Shown here: one piece after another, positions 35,609-44,040 of the stretch
How positions within the stretch are numbered: position 1 is the first letter of the stretch
How the letters are laid out: every line of letters begins with the position of its first letter
NCBI GenBank assembly: GCA_900315565.1
Contig: OMZS01000002.1
Span: 124,001-188,000 of the forward strand
DNA length: 64,000 nucleotides
From: an uncultured Prevotellaceae bacterium
GTDB lineage: Bacteria > Bacteroidota > Bacteroidia > Bacteroidales > Bacteroidaceae
Reading direction: 5' to 3'
Position numbers and translations under genes: made by a program
The notes under the pieces: model-generated
Databases searched by the model: none
Seen by the model: only the letters and a program-made list of their open reading frames with translations
What the model was told of the DNA's origin: nothing

Positions 35609-35877
35609 GAGTTAGGAGTTAAGAGTTAGGAGTTAAGAAAGAAATTAGAATAATTAGAATAATTTCACCATGAAATTTTAAGAATCATTCTTGGATATAA
35701 TAATTATACTCATTTCTTTCCTATCCCCTGTAAACAGCAAACCGTAAACTTTAAACCGTAAACTGCATGACATAGCAATTGTCTTGAACTCCTTGAACTC
35801 CTTGAACTCCAAAAATTGAGCGCAGCGAAATCAAAACAAAATTGTAAAATAGTAAAATTGTAAAATAGTAAAATAAA
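35602..35877 (+). repeat. Mosaic of five short tandem-repeat families between ruvX and def
   Basis: Five blocks end to end: GAGTTAR heptads x5 (35602-35636); an AATTAGAAT nonamer inverted-repeat block (35637-35724); AAACCGT/AAACTTT heptads x4 (35739-35766); GAACTCCTT nonamers x3 (35786-35810); AAAATWGT octamers x5 (35838-35877), the last ending three bases before the def ATG. Nearly the whole gap is repeat. Confidence 0.8.
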
Positions 35878-35880
35878 CAA

Positions 35881-36447
35881 ATGATTCTACCTATTTATAT
35901 ATATGGGCAGCCAGTGCTTCGAAAAGAGGCTCAGGATATCCCCGCCGACTATCCCGGTTTGCAGCAACTCATCAGCGACATGTATGAAACGCTCACCCAG
36001 GCCGACGGCATTGGTTTGGCCGCACCACAGATTGGCAAGGACATCCGTGTGGTGGTGATCGACCTCACTCCGCTCGCCGAAGATATGCCCGAGTACGCTG
36101 ATTTCCGCCATGCGTACATCAATGCGCACATCGTGGAATACGACGACACCAAGACCGAGACCATGGAGGAAGGCTGCCTCAGCCTGCCAGGCATTCACGA
36201 GAACGTCACCCGTCCCACCCGCATTCATGTGCGCTATCTCGACGAGCAGCTACAGGAGCACGATGAGTGGGTGGAAGGCTATCTGGCCCGCGTCATGCAG
36301 CACGAGTTCGACCACCTCAATGCCACCATGTTTGTTGACCGCATTGGTCCGCTACGCAAACAGCTCGTCAGGAGCAAGCTCCGCTCCCTGTTGCAGGGCC
36401 GCTTCCGCTGCGGTTACCGCACCAAGGCGCCCTTAAGGGCTAAATGA
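35881..36447 (+). CDS. def: Peptide deformylase
   Basis: Removes the formyl group from the initiator methionine of new proteins; Fe/Zn metalloenzyme. 188 residues with all three motifs: GIGLAAPQIG (43-52), EGCLSLPG (97-104, metal ligand C99) and HEFDH (141-145). The upstream region is an octamer repeat and has no purine-rich ribosome site, which is common in this phylum. The last residues (APLRAK) and the TGA stop are encoded by sequence (GCGCCCTTAAGGGCTAAATGA) that reappears inverted inside the next gene, so the C-terminus seems to have been shaped by a repeat. Confidence 0.96.
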   Translation: MILPIYIYGQPVLRKEAQDIPADYPGLQQLISDMYETLTQADGIGLAAPQIGKDIRVVVIDLTPLAEDMPEYADFRHAYINAHIVEYDDTKTETMEEGCLSLPGIHENVTRPTRIHVRYLDEQLQEHDEWVEGYLARVMQHEFDHLNATMFVDRIGPLRKQLVRSKLRSLLQGRFRCGYRTKAPLRAK

Positions 36448-36592
36448 GATTCGCTTCGCTAAATGATAAATGAAAAATGAAAAATGAAAAATGAAAAATG
36501 ACAAATGATTATGACCAGCAATATTTACAAATGGTATCTGATAGGATTATCATTTGTCATTTTTCATTTATCATTTAGCCCTGCAAGGGCGC
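36427..36592. repeat. Inverted pair of AAATGAT heptad elements across the def-TPR junction
   Basis: Left: GCGCCCTTAAGGGCTAAATGA (36427-36447), then seven heptads CTAAATGATAAATG... (36459-36509). Right: the same sequence inverted (36549-36592), heptads ATCATTT, GTCATTT, TTCATTT, ATCATTT then AGCCCTGCAAGGGCGC. Arms are 30 bp or more, loop about 39 bases with the start codon of the TPR gene at the left edge. Confidence 0.8.
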
Positions 36593-38496
36593 AATTCAAC
36601 ACCGACAGGCTCATCAACGTAGGCCGCAGTGCTCTTTATTACGAGGACTACGTGCTCAGCATTCAGTATTTCAATCAGGCCATCTCTGCCAAGCCTTATC
36701 TCTACGAGCCTTGGTTCTACCGGGGCGTGGCAAAGTTTTATCTCGACGACTTCGGCGGTGCCGAAGCCGACTGCACCGAGGCCATACGTATCAATCCCTA
36801 CATTACCGGCATCTACGAGCTGCGCGGACTGTGCCGTATTCGCCAGAAAAAATACTCCGACGCCATCACCGACTACGACAAAGCCCTGCAGTACGACCCC
36901 TCGAACCAGGGCTTCTGGTACAACCGGGTGCTTTGCCGCATACAGGACAAGGACTTCGAGGGAGCACACCACGACCTCGACTCCATGACCGTGAGGTGGA
37001 AGAAATATGCGCCTGCCTTTTCGCTCAAAGCCGACGTATTCATCCAGCAGGGCGACACGCTCAAGGGTGCCGAGTGGCTCGACAAGAGTCTGGAGATAGA
37101 CCCCTACAACGGCGATGCATGGACCGTGCGCGCTGCCATCAGTCTCTCGCGCCGCCAATGGCGCGATGCCGAACAGCAGCTCGGCAAGGCCATCCATCTG
37201 AAGCCCAAGGTGGTGGGCAACTACATCAACCGCGCGCTGGCCCGCTACTACATCAACAACCTGCGCGGTGCCATGCAAGACTACGACAAAGCCATCGACC
37301 TCGATCCTAACAACTTCATCGGCCACTACAACCGTGCACAGCTCCGTGTGCAGGTGGGCGACGACAACCGTGCCATCCTCGATTTTGACTACATTCTGCA
37401 GCACGAGCCCAACGACGTCATGGCCCGCTTCAACCGCGCCCTGCTGCGCGACCGCACGGGCGACCTGCGCGGAGCCATCGACGACTATTCGCGCGTCATC
37501 GATATGTATCCCAACTTCTGGACCGGGCTGCACTACCGCGCGCGCTGCTATCGCCGTCTCGGTATGACCGCCAAGGCCGAGATGGACGAGTTTCGCATCT
37601 TCAAGGCTCAGATGGACAAACACCTTGGCATTCAGCCGCGGCTCAAGAAACACCAGATGCGCAAGCAGAGCGACATCGACCTCGACAAGTACAACCAGCT
37701 GGTGGTGGCCGACGAGCAGACCGTGGAGCACGAGTACAACAGCGCCTGGCGCGGAAAGGTGCAGAACCGCAAGGTGGAAACGCAGCTCATGGCCATGTAT
37801 CAGCTAGGCTTCGCCCAGTACGACAACGGCGTGAACACCTTCCAGGCCTTCGACACCGAGGTGGAGCGCTTCAACCGCACTCAGGCCGCCGGGCGGCAGC
37901 TGTTCCTGAGCTGCTCGCAGCGGTCACTTACGCAAGAAGAGCTGGAGGAGAATTTCAAACTCGTAGAAACCCTTACACAGGCCATCACCGGCAAACGCAC
38001 CGTGGCCGAAAGCCTGCCCCTGCTGTTGCTGCGCGCCGTGGCCTATGCCAAAGCGCAGAACTTCGACGATGCCATGAGTGACCTCACCCTGTGTATTCAG
38101 GCCGACAGCACCTGTGCGTTGGCCTACTGGCAGCGCGCCGTGTGTCAGACCATGGTAAATGAGTTCAACGCCTCGCAGGGCATCGATGTGCAGCTGAAGA
38201 ACGCACGCGCCATGGACGATTTCAACCAGGCCATCCGCCTCCACTCTGGCAGTGCCTTCCTTCTTTACGACCGCGCCAACCTTTATGCAGCCCGCAAAGA
38301 GTATAGCAAGGCCATTGCCGACTACACCGCCGCCCTGAAAATTAATCCCCGTCTGGCTGAAGCCTACTTCAACCGTGGCTATGCCCGCATCATGGCCAAC
38401 CAGAAGAGCGAAGGCATTCGCGATCTCAGCCGTGCCGGCGAACTGGGCCTTTACGAGGCCTATAGCGTAATCAAGCAGTTTAGCGCCGAAAAGTAA
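36505..38496 (+). CDS. Secreted TPR-repeat protein
   Basis: A 663-residue protein with a signal peptide (core LIGLSFVIFHLSFSPARAQ) and about ten tetratricopeptide repeats in two groups, residues 35-370 and 490-650, separated by a charged stretch. Typical repeat text: AITDYDKALQYDPSNQGFWY, AMQDYDKAIDLDPNNFIGHY, AIADYTAALKINPRLAEAYF. Such proteins act as scaffolds in the periplasm or outer membrane of Bacteroidetes. Very unusual: the hydrophobic core of the signal peptide, FVIFHLSF, is a translation of the inverted AAATGAT heptad repeat. Start at 36505 or 36511, both ATG. Confidence 0.85.
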   Translation: MIMTSNIYKWYLIGLSFVIFHLSFSPARAQFNTDRLINVGRSALYYEDYVLSIQYFNQAISAKPYLYEPWFYRGVAKFYLDDFGGAEADCTEAIRINPYITGIYELRGLCRIRQKKYSDAITDYDKALQYDPSNQGFWYNRVLCRIQDKDFEGAHHDLDSMTVRWKKYAPAFSLKADVFIQQGDTLKGAEWLDKSLEIDPYNGDAWTVRAAISLSRRQWRDAEQQLGKAIHLKPKVVGNYINRALARYYINNLRGAMQDYDKAIDLDPNNFIGHYNRAQLRVQVGDDNRAILDFDYILQHEPNDVMARFNRALLRDRTGDLRGAIDDYSRVIDMYPNFWTGLHYRARCYRRLGMTAKAEMDEFRIFKAQMDKHLGIQPRLKKHQMRKQSDIDLDKYNQLVVADEQTVEHEYNSAWRGKVQNRKVETQLMAMYQLGFAQYDNGVNTFQAFDTEVERFNRTQAAGRQLFLSCSQRSLTQEELEENFKLVETLTQAITGKRTVAESLPLLLLRAVAYAKAQNFDDAMSDLTLCIQADSTCALAYWQRAVCQTMVNEFNASQGIDVQLKNARAMDDFNQAIRLHSGSAFLLYDRANLYAARKEYSKAIADYTAALKINPRLAEAYFNRGYARIMANQKSEGIRDLSRAGELGLYEAYSVIKQFSAEK

Positions 38497-38711
38497 AGTC
38501 CGATTTTTATCTCCCAGTATGCGTCCTTTTTTTCTAGCTTAGATTATTCATAGTATTATTTATACCTGTTTTATGATAGTTTCAATAAAAAACAGAGAAA
38601 AACTAACAAAAACAGGAAAAAACCATGTTTTTCTCTGTTTTTCCTGTTTTTCCCTGTTTTACTAGCAAACACCCTTTACAATGAAGAGTTCTTTCTGGAC
38701 ACTGAATAATC

Positions 38712-38793
38712 CTGCCTAGAGAATCTTTTTATAACGTCGTGAGATAATTTCAAATTTTCTAGAGAATTTTGGCGTATCGTCGGGAGATATTTT
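38712..38793. repeat. CTAGAGAA/CGTCGTGAG palindromic repeat, copy 4
   Basis: Two direct half-units: CCTAGAGAATCTTTTTATAA with CGTCGTGAGATAATTT, then TTTTCTAGAGAATTTTGGCG with TATCGTCGGGAGATA. Confidence 0.7.
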
Positions 38794-38900
38794 TGCCTTT
38801 CTCGGCTTCCCTTTGCCAACATGCGGCGCTGCTGCGCCGTTTCAGCCGAAAAAAAACGTAAAAAATACCGCTTTTCTTTTCTTTTTTCCCTACTTAATCG

Positions 38901-38908
38901 TACCTTTG
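38901..38908 (+). promoter_or_regulatory. -7 box (TACCTTTG) for thrS
   Basis: Exact match 27 bases before the thrS ATG. Confidence 0.75.
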
Positions 38909-38935
38909 CAAGTTGAAATAAAATACTAAGTTGTT

Positions 38936-40882
38936 ATGGTAATAAAAATCACTTTCCCTGACGGTTCTGTTCGCGAATACGAGCAGGGCGTCACCGGACT
39001 TCAAATCGCAGAGAGCATTTCGCCGGCTCTCGCCCGCGACGTTGTATCTTGCGGGGTGAATGGCGAAACTGTTGAACTCAACCGGCCCATCAATGCCGAT
39101 GCCACCATCGCGCTCTATAAGTTTAGCGACGACGAGGGTAAGCATACCTTCTGGCACACCAGCGCCCACCTGCTGGCCGAGGCGCTCAAGGAACTCTATC
39201 CCGGCATCCAGTTCGGATTCGGACCGGCCATTGAGAACGGATTCTTCTACGATGTGCTGCTGCCCGACGGCGAGGCCATCAAGGAGAGCGACTTCCCAAA
39301 GATTGAAGACAAGATGCGCGAGCTGGCCAAGAAAAACGAGCCTGTGGTGCGCCGCGAGGTGGCCAAGGCCGACGCCCTCAAGGAGTTTGGCGCCGACGGT
39401 CAGACCTACAAGTGCGAGCACATTGACCAGGATCTCGAGGACGGCACCATCTCTACATACACCCAGGGCAATTTCACCGACCTTTGCCGCGGTCCGCACC
39501 TCGTCAGCACGGGTGCCATCAAGGCCATGAAGCTCACCAGCGTGGCCGGTGCCTTCTGGCGCGGCGATGCCACACGCGAGCAGATGCAGCGCCTGTACGG
39601 CATTTCGTTCCCCAAGAAAAAAATGCTCGACGAATACCTCGTCATGCTCGAGGAAGCCAAGAAGCGCGACCACCGCAAGATTGGCAAAGAGATGGAACTC
39701 TTCATGTTCTCCGAGCGTGTGGGCAAGGGCCTGCCCATCTGGCTGCCCAAGGGCACAGAGCTGCGCCTGCGCTTGCAGGATCACTTGCGCCGGGTGCAGA
39801 AACGCTTTGGCTATCAGGAGGTCATCACGCCACACATCGGCTCTAAGAATCTCTACGTAACCAGCGGCCACTATGCCCACTACGGCAAAGACTCGTTCCG
39901 TCCCATCACCACTCCCGAGGAGGGCGAGGAATACATGCTCAAGCCCATGAACTGTCCTCACCACTGCGAGATTTTCGCTTCGAAGCCGCGCTCATACCGC
40001 GAGCTGCCCCTGCGCATCGCCGAGTTCGGAACGGTTTATCGCTACGAGCAGTCGGGCGAGCTGCACGGACTCACACGTGTGCGCTCGTTCACCCAGGACG
40101 ACGCCCACCTGTTCTGCCGTCCCGACCAGGTGAAACAGGAGTTCCTCAATGTGATGGACATCATCAATATTGTGCTCACCGCATTCGGATTCAATTTCGA
40201 GGCGCAGATTTCGCTCCGCGATCCCAACGACCACGAGAAATACGTGGGAACCGACGAGGACTGGGCACTGGCCGAGCGCGCCATCGTCGAGGCCTGCGAG
40301 GAGAAAGGCCTTCCTGCCAAGGTGGAGTATGGCGAGGCTGCCTTCTACGGGCCCAAGCTCGACTTCATGATCAAGGATGCCATTGGCCGTCGCTGGCAGT
40401 TGGGCACCATTCAGGTGGACTACAACCTGCCCAAGCGCTTCCAGCTGGAATACACCGACGAGGACAACACCAAGAAGACGCCCGTGATGATCCACCGCGC
40501 ACCCTTCGGCTCTATGGAACGCTTCACTGCCGTGCTCATCGAGCACACCGCTGGACATTTCCCACTCTGGCTTACGCCCGACCAGGTGGCCATCCTGCCG
40601 CTTTCGGAGAAATACAACGACTATGCCCGCGAGGTGGCTAAGATATTCGACATGCAGGGTGTTCGCGCCACCATCGACCTGCGCAACGAGAAACTGGGCC
40701 GCAAAATTCGCGACAACGAGTTGAAGCGTGTACCTTACATGGTCATCGTGGGTGAGAAAGAGGCTGCCGACGGACTGGTGAGCATGCGCCAGCAGGGCGG
40801 CGGCGAGCAGGCTACCATGAGCATTCAGGCCTTCATCGACAAAATCAACGGCGAAGTGGCCGAAATGACCAAGAATTTCTAG
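38936..40882 (+). CDS. thrS: Threonyl-tRNA synthetase
   Basis: Charges tRNA(Thr); 648 residues in the four classical parts: TGS domain (residues 1-60), editing domain ([20 protein letters not shown], with HxxxH and later C-H ligands), class II catalytic core (motif 1 near TPHIGS, zinc ligand Cys in [10 protein letters not shown], motif 2 [20 protein letters not shown], motif 3 [11 protein letters not shown]) and the anticodon-binding domain ([18 protein letters not shown]). In Bacteroidetes thrS usually runs directly into infC-rpmI-rplT; here 838 bases of repeats lie between, and infC has its own promoter. Start ATG at 38936 fits the promoter. Confidence 0.97.
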   Translation: MVIKITFPDGSVREYEQGVTGLQIAESISPALARDVVSCGVNGETVELNRPINADATIALYKFSDDEGKHTFWHTSAHLLAEALKELYPGIQFGFGPAIENGFFYDVLLPDGEAIKESDFPKIEDKMRELAKKNEPVVRREVAKADALKEFGADGQTYKCEHIDQDLEDGTISTYTQGNFTDLCRGPHLVSTGAIKAMKLTSVAGAFWRGDATREQMQRLYGISFPKKKMLDEYLVMLEEAKKRDHRKIGKEMELFMFSERVGKGLPIWLPKGTELRLRLQDHLRRVQKRFGYQEVITPHIGSKNLYVTSGHYAHYGKDSFRPITTPEEGEEYMLKPMNCPHHCEIFASKPRSYRELPLRIAEFGTVYRYEQSGELHGLTRVRSFTQDDAHLFCRPDQVKQEFLNVMDIINIVLTAFGFNFEAQISLRDPNDHEKYVGTDEDWALAERAIVEACEEKGLPAKVEYGEAAFYGPKLDFMIKDAIGRRWQLGTIQVDYNLPKRFQLEYTDEDNTKKTPVMIHRAPFGSMERFTAVLIEHTAGHFPLWLTPDQVAILPLSEKYNDYAREVAKIFDMQGVRATIDLRNEKLGRKIRDNELKRVPYMVIVGEKEAADGLVSMRQQGGGEQATMSIQAFIDKINGEVAEMTKNF

Positions 40883-40942
40883 TCAACCTCAAGGCTGGCT
40901 TTGATCATAAAGACTGGATCTATCACTGATAGACTGGTTTTT

Positions 40943-41030
40943 TAAGAAAGAAATTAGAATAATTAGAATAATTACACCAGAAAAATATAAATTCTTGGAT
41001 AATTATTCTAATTATTCTAATTTTTTTCCT
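40943..41030. repeat. AATTAGAAT short palindromic repeat
   Basis: GAAAGAAATTAGAATAATT and its inverted partner AATTATTCTAATTATTCTAA surround a 30-base centre with ACACCAG and TTCTTGG. The same short form occurs at 35637 and 43143. Confidence 0.8.
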
Positions 41031-41610
41031 AAGATATGGTAAAATAACAACTTGGTACAGATATTAAGAAACGAATGAGAATAATTAGAATAATGCTGGC
41101 CACGAATGAAAATAATAATTATTCGCATTCGTGAGTTAATTATTCTCATTATTCTCATTCGTTTCCTTCTAATCCTTTTAGCCATTTTTCTGGAGTAATT
41201 ATTCAAATTATTCTAATTTCTTTCCTAAGATATGGTAAAATAACAACTAGGTACAAAAATTTAGAAACGAATGAGAATAATTAGAATAATTCTGGCCACG
41301 AATGAAAATATTGATTATTCACATTCGTGAGTTAATAATTCTCATTATTCTCATTCGTTTCCGTCTAATTCTTTCAGCCATTTTTCTGGAGTACTTATTC
41401 TAATTTCTTTCCTAAGATATGGTAAAATAACAACTTGGTACAAATATTGAGAAACGAATGAGAATAATTAGAATAATTCTGGCCACGAATGAAAATATTG
41501 ATTATTCACATTCGTGAGTTAATTATTCTCATTATTCTCATTCGTTTCCGTCTAATTATTTCAGCCATTTTTCTGGAGTAATTATTCTACTTATTCTAAT
41601 TTCTTTCCTA
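41031..41610. repeat. Three tandem ~190-bp nested inverted-repeat units
   Basis: Units start at 41031, 41227 and 41414 (periods 196 and 187) with AAGATATGGTAAAATAACAA. Each unit has 28-bp arms (GAAACGAATGAGAATAATTA... and inverse), a 42-base core CTGGCCACGAATG ... CATTCGTGAGTT, then a distal part CCATTTTTCTGGAG and AATTATTCTAATTTCTTTCC. Sequence is nearly identical between units. Confidence 0.9.
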
Positions 41611-41688
41611 ACCTCAGCCTATTGTTAAAAAAACGTAATCTATTAAAATAAGTTACTATTACTTAACACCTAACTACCAAATTTTCAC

Positions 41689-41696
41689 TACCTTTG
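41689..41696 (+). promoter_or_regulatory. -7 box (TACCTTTG) for infC-rpmI-rplT
   Basis: Exact match, 24 bases before the infC ATG; shows that infC can be transcribed apart from thrS. Confidence 0.75.
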
Positions 41697-41720
41697 CACC
41701 CGCTTATCAAAAACTGTTGA

Positions 41721-42437
41721 ATGAAGAACGACAAAAAAGGACCTCAGTACCGCGTAAATGAGCAAATCAGAGTGCGCGAAGTACGCATCGTTGGCGACAA
41801 CGGAAACACCGTTATGCCCACACGACAAGCTTTGGACATCGCACGCCAGCAAGGCGTCGATTTGGTGGAGATTTCACCCAATGCCAACCCGCCCGTTTGC
41901 CGTATCATCGACTACAGTAAGTTCCTCTACCAGCAGAAAAAGCGAGCCAAGGAACTCAAGCAGAAACAAGTAAAGCAGGAGGTCAAGGAAATCCGTTTCG
42001 GACCGCAGACCGACGACCACGACTACAATTTCAAGCTCAAGCATGCCAAGGAATTCCTCTCCGAGGGCAACAAGGTGAGGGCTTACGTGTTCTTCCGCGG
42101 ACGCTCCATCCTCTTCAAAGAGCAAGGCGAGGTGCTGTTGCTGCGTTTTGCCAACGATCTGGAGGAATACGGCAAGGTGGAGTCGATGCCGTCGCTCGAA
42201 GGAAAGAAGATGTTCCTTTACCTCTCGCCCAAGAAAACGGCCATCGTGAAAAAGAGCCAGCAGAAGCGCGACAATGAGCGCCGTGAGGCCGAAGCCCGCG
42301 AGGCTGAGCGCAAACTGCGCGAGGAAACCACTGCCGACGACCTTGCCGAGGCTGATGACATGCCTGCCAACGGAGGACTCTTTGCCAATATCAAAGGCGG
42401 TGACGAGCTGCTCAAAAAGCTCAAGGAAGAGAGCTGA
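41721..42437 (+). CDS. infC: Translation initiation factor IF-3
   Basis: Binds the 30S subunit, keeps it free and checks the initiator tRNA. The 238-residue product starts with the conserved [19 protein letters not shown]; the linker helix and C-domain follow ([29 protein letters not shown]). The usual length is about 180; the extra 50 residues are an acidic/basic tail ([17 protein letters not shown]) typical of Bacteroidetes IF-3. It starts at an ordinary ATG (41721), not the rare AUU used for autoregulation in E. coli. First of three cotranscribed genes. Confidence 0.96.
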   Translation: MKNDKKGPQYRVNEQIRVREVRIVGDNGNTVMPTRQALDIARQQGVDLVEISPNANPPVCRIIDYSKFLYQQKKRAKELKQKQVKQEVKEIRFGPQTDDHDYNFKLKHAKEFLSEGNKVRAYVFFRGRSILFKEQGEVLLLRFANDLEEYGKVESMPSLEGKKMFLYLSPKKTAIVKKSQQKRDNERREAEAREAERKLREETTADDLAEADDMPANGGLFANIKGGDELLKKLKEES

Positions 42438-42517
42438 GAAAACAAGAAGAATCAGTGCGTAACGCCCGGTATATGCGTTGCCACATATAATAAATAACAA
42501 ATTAAATATTAAAAAAA

Positions 42518-42715
42518 ATGCCAAAAGTTAAGACAAACTCCGGAGCAAAGAAGCGCTTCCGCTTCACCGGAACAGGTAAGATTAAGAGAAATCACGCTTA
42601 CCACAGCCACATTCTCACAAAGAAGACCAAAAAGCAAAAGCGTAACCTCGTCCACGATACACTCGTTGACAAGAGCAACCTCAAGCAGGTGCGCGACCTC
42701 TTGTGCCTTCGCTAA
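42518..42715 (+). CDS. rpmI: Ribosomal protein bL35
   Basis: 65-residue basic ribosomal protein of the large subunit, recognisable by [20 protein letters not shown] and [20 protein letters not shown]. Sits in the standard infC-rpmI-rplT order. Confidence 0.97.
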   Translation: MPKVKTNSGAKKRFRFTGTGKIKRNHAYHSHILTKKTKKQKRNLVHDTLVDKSNLKQVRDLLCLR

Positions 42716-42750
42716 AACCTATTGTCGAACATTTTAAAGAGTAAAAAACT

Positions 42751-43095
42751 ATGCCAAGATCAGTTAATCACGTCGCTTCAAGAGCTAAGCGCAAAAGAAT
42801 CTTAAAGCTCACACGTGGCTACTTCGGAGCCAGAAAAAATGTTTGGACAGTAGCCAAAAACACATGGGAGAAGGGTCTCACCTACGCCTACCGCGACCGT
42901 AAAACCAAGAAGCGTAACTTCCGCTCACTCTGGATACAGCGCATCAACGCAGCTGCTCGTCTCGAAGGACTCAGCTACTCGCAGTTCATGGGCAAGCTCA
43001 GCAAGGCCGGCATCGAAATCAACCGCAAAGTGCTCGCCGACCTCGCCGTCAACAACCCCGAAGCCTTCAAGGCCATCGTTGAAAAGGTAAAGTAA
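42751..43095 (+). CDS. rplT: Ribosomal protein bL20
   Basis: 114-residue rRNA-binding protein needed for early assembly of the large subunit ([40 protein letters not shown]). In many bacteria L20 represses this operon by binding the infC-rpmI leader; I cannot see such a site clearly here. Last gene of the operon. Confidence 0.97.
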   Translation: MPRSVNHVASRAKRKRILKLTRGYFGARKNVWTVAKNTWEKGLTYAYRDRKTKKRNFRSLWIQRINAAARLEGLSYSQFMGKLSKAGIEINRKVLADLAVNNPEAFKAIVEKVK

Positions 43096-43142
43096 ATTCA
43101 AAAGAGAAATAGTTTCTAAAAAACATAGAAATTTAGTTTTCT

Positions 43143-43235
43143 GTTAGGAAAGAAATTAGAATAATTCGAATAATTACTCCATAAAGAAACAACAAATTCT
43201 TGGATAATTATTCAAATTATTCTAATTTCTTTTTT
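43143..43235. repeat. AATTAGAAT short palindromic repeat, second copy
   Basis: AGGAAAGAAATTAGAATAAT ... ACTCC ... TTCTTGG ... AATTATTCAAATTATTCTAA; same layout as 40943-41030. Confidence 0.75.
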
Positions 43236-43284
43236 ATGCATTAGAGATAGCTTCTACATAGCTCAGGGAATTTAGTTTTCTGTA

Positions 43285-43481
43285 GGAAAGAAATTAGAAT
43301 AATTAGAATAATTACTCCAGAATAATGGCTGAAATAATTAGACGGAAACGAATGAGAATAATGAGAATAATTCTGGCCACGAATGAAAATATTGATTATT
43401 CACATTCGTGAGTTAATTATTCAAATTATTCTCATTCGTTTCTTAAAATTTGTTCCAAGTTGATATTTTACCATATCTTAG
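43285..43481. repeat. Long nested unit, inverted copy with unflipped core
   Basis: Outer sequence is the reverse complement of the units at 41031-41610, but the 42-base core (43373-43414) reads in the same direction as in those units. So core orientation relative to flanks is opposite. Confidence 0.85.
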
Positions 43482-43698
43482 GAAAGAAATTAGCCTGTAT
43501 TTTTCACTTCGCTCAAAGCTCTCTTCATGCTTCCGATGCGCCAGCCGCTCCCCAACCCTGTCTGGGAGGGGAGCTGCTTCCGCCTTGCGTTATAGTGAAG
43601 AGTGCTTTGAACACAGTGAATAATTTAGGTTAGAAAGGTTTCCTGTTTTTCTTTGTGATTCTTGTTTTTCTTTGTTTTTGAAAGGCCGTTTACGGTAA

Positions 43699-43733
43699 AT
43701 TCTTCATTCTCCATTCTTCATTCTTCATTTATC
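43699..43733. repeat. Heptad tandem repeat, ATTCTTC type
   Basis: ATTCTTC, ATTCTCC, ATTCTTC, ATTCTTC, ATTTATC in 7-bp register. Confidence 0.7.
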
Positions 43734-43853
43734 CTGTATTTTTGAATAATTTTGCGCCATTTATGTGTAAACCGGCAGTTTGCAAATACGGAAAACCGTG
43801 ATTTTGTTTGGTTGTCACTTTCTTTTTCTTTTCACAGTGTAAAAAAAACTTCT

Positions 43854-43861
43854 TATTTTTG
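43854..43861 (+). promoter_or_regulatory. -7 box (TATTTTTG) for the BspA-like gene
   Basis: Match to TAnnTTTG about 180 bases before the ATG; leader contains a GGGTG/CACCC hairpin (43987-44006). Confidence 0.5.
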
Positions 43862-44040
43862 CAAAAAATTATGGCTTAATTGCCTGAAACTGAGCACAGC
43901 TGTGGCAGATAAAAAGGCAACACGCAAACCGATGCCAGTCTGCAAGGCTGCGGAAAACTAAACTTCACAAAAAGTAAACTCTCGAAGGGTGATGACCTAG
44001 GCACCCAATAGCAGTGATATTAACTATTATTTTTAAAAAT

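Larger units (their letters stand above)
38497..38935. other. 439-base gap: repeats, then thrS promoter
   Basis: 38585-38660 has an inverted, roughly 9-10-bp repeat (AAAACAGAGAAAAAC against GTTTTTCTCTGTTTT, then CCTGTTTTTCCCTGTTTT) that may terminate the TPR gene. 38712-38793 is a copy of the palindromic family. 38901 is the promoter box. No gene seen. Confidence 0.6.
40883..41720. other. 838-base gap between thrS and infC, almost all repeat
   Basis: A small CTATCA-C-TGATAG hairpin follows thrS, then one short repeat (40943-41030), three long tandem units (41031-41610), then the infC promoter. Open frames crossing it (e.g. 64 residues on the minus strand) are just translated repeat. Confidence 0.75.
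43096..44040. other. 945-base gap: repeats, then leader of the BspA-like gene
   Basis: 43143-43235 short AATTAGAAT repeat; 43285-43481 inverted long unit; 43680-43697 fragment GAAAGGCCGTTTACGGT shared with 46621 and 46717; 43699-43733 ATTCTTC heptads x5; promoter box 43854; about 180 bases of leader. A 69-residue open frame at 43752 overlaps the promoter and I reject it. Confidence 0.7.

Noticed and set aside
41031-41610. CRISPR-like regular array
   Set aside because: Units are ~190 bp, contiguous and nearly identical throughout with no unique spacers; no cas genes in the window.
43285-43481. Insertion sequence remnant
   Set aside because: No transposase fragment and no target duplication visible; it is a non-coding palindromic unit.
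43752-43961. 69-residue open frame before the BspA-like gene
   Set aside because: Spans the promoter box at 43854 and part of the leader; no family resemblance.
43862-44040. Known riboswitch (c-di-GMP-I type) in the leader of the BspA-like gene
   Set aside because: Phrases such as ACGCAAACC recall that aptamer, but the GGGACGCAAAGCC core and tetraloop-receptor parts are missing; left as an unassigned leader.
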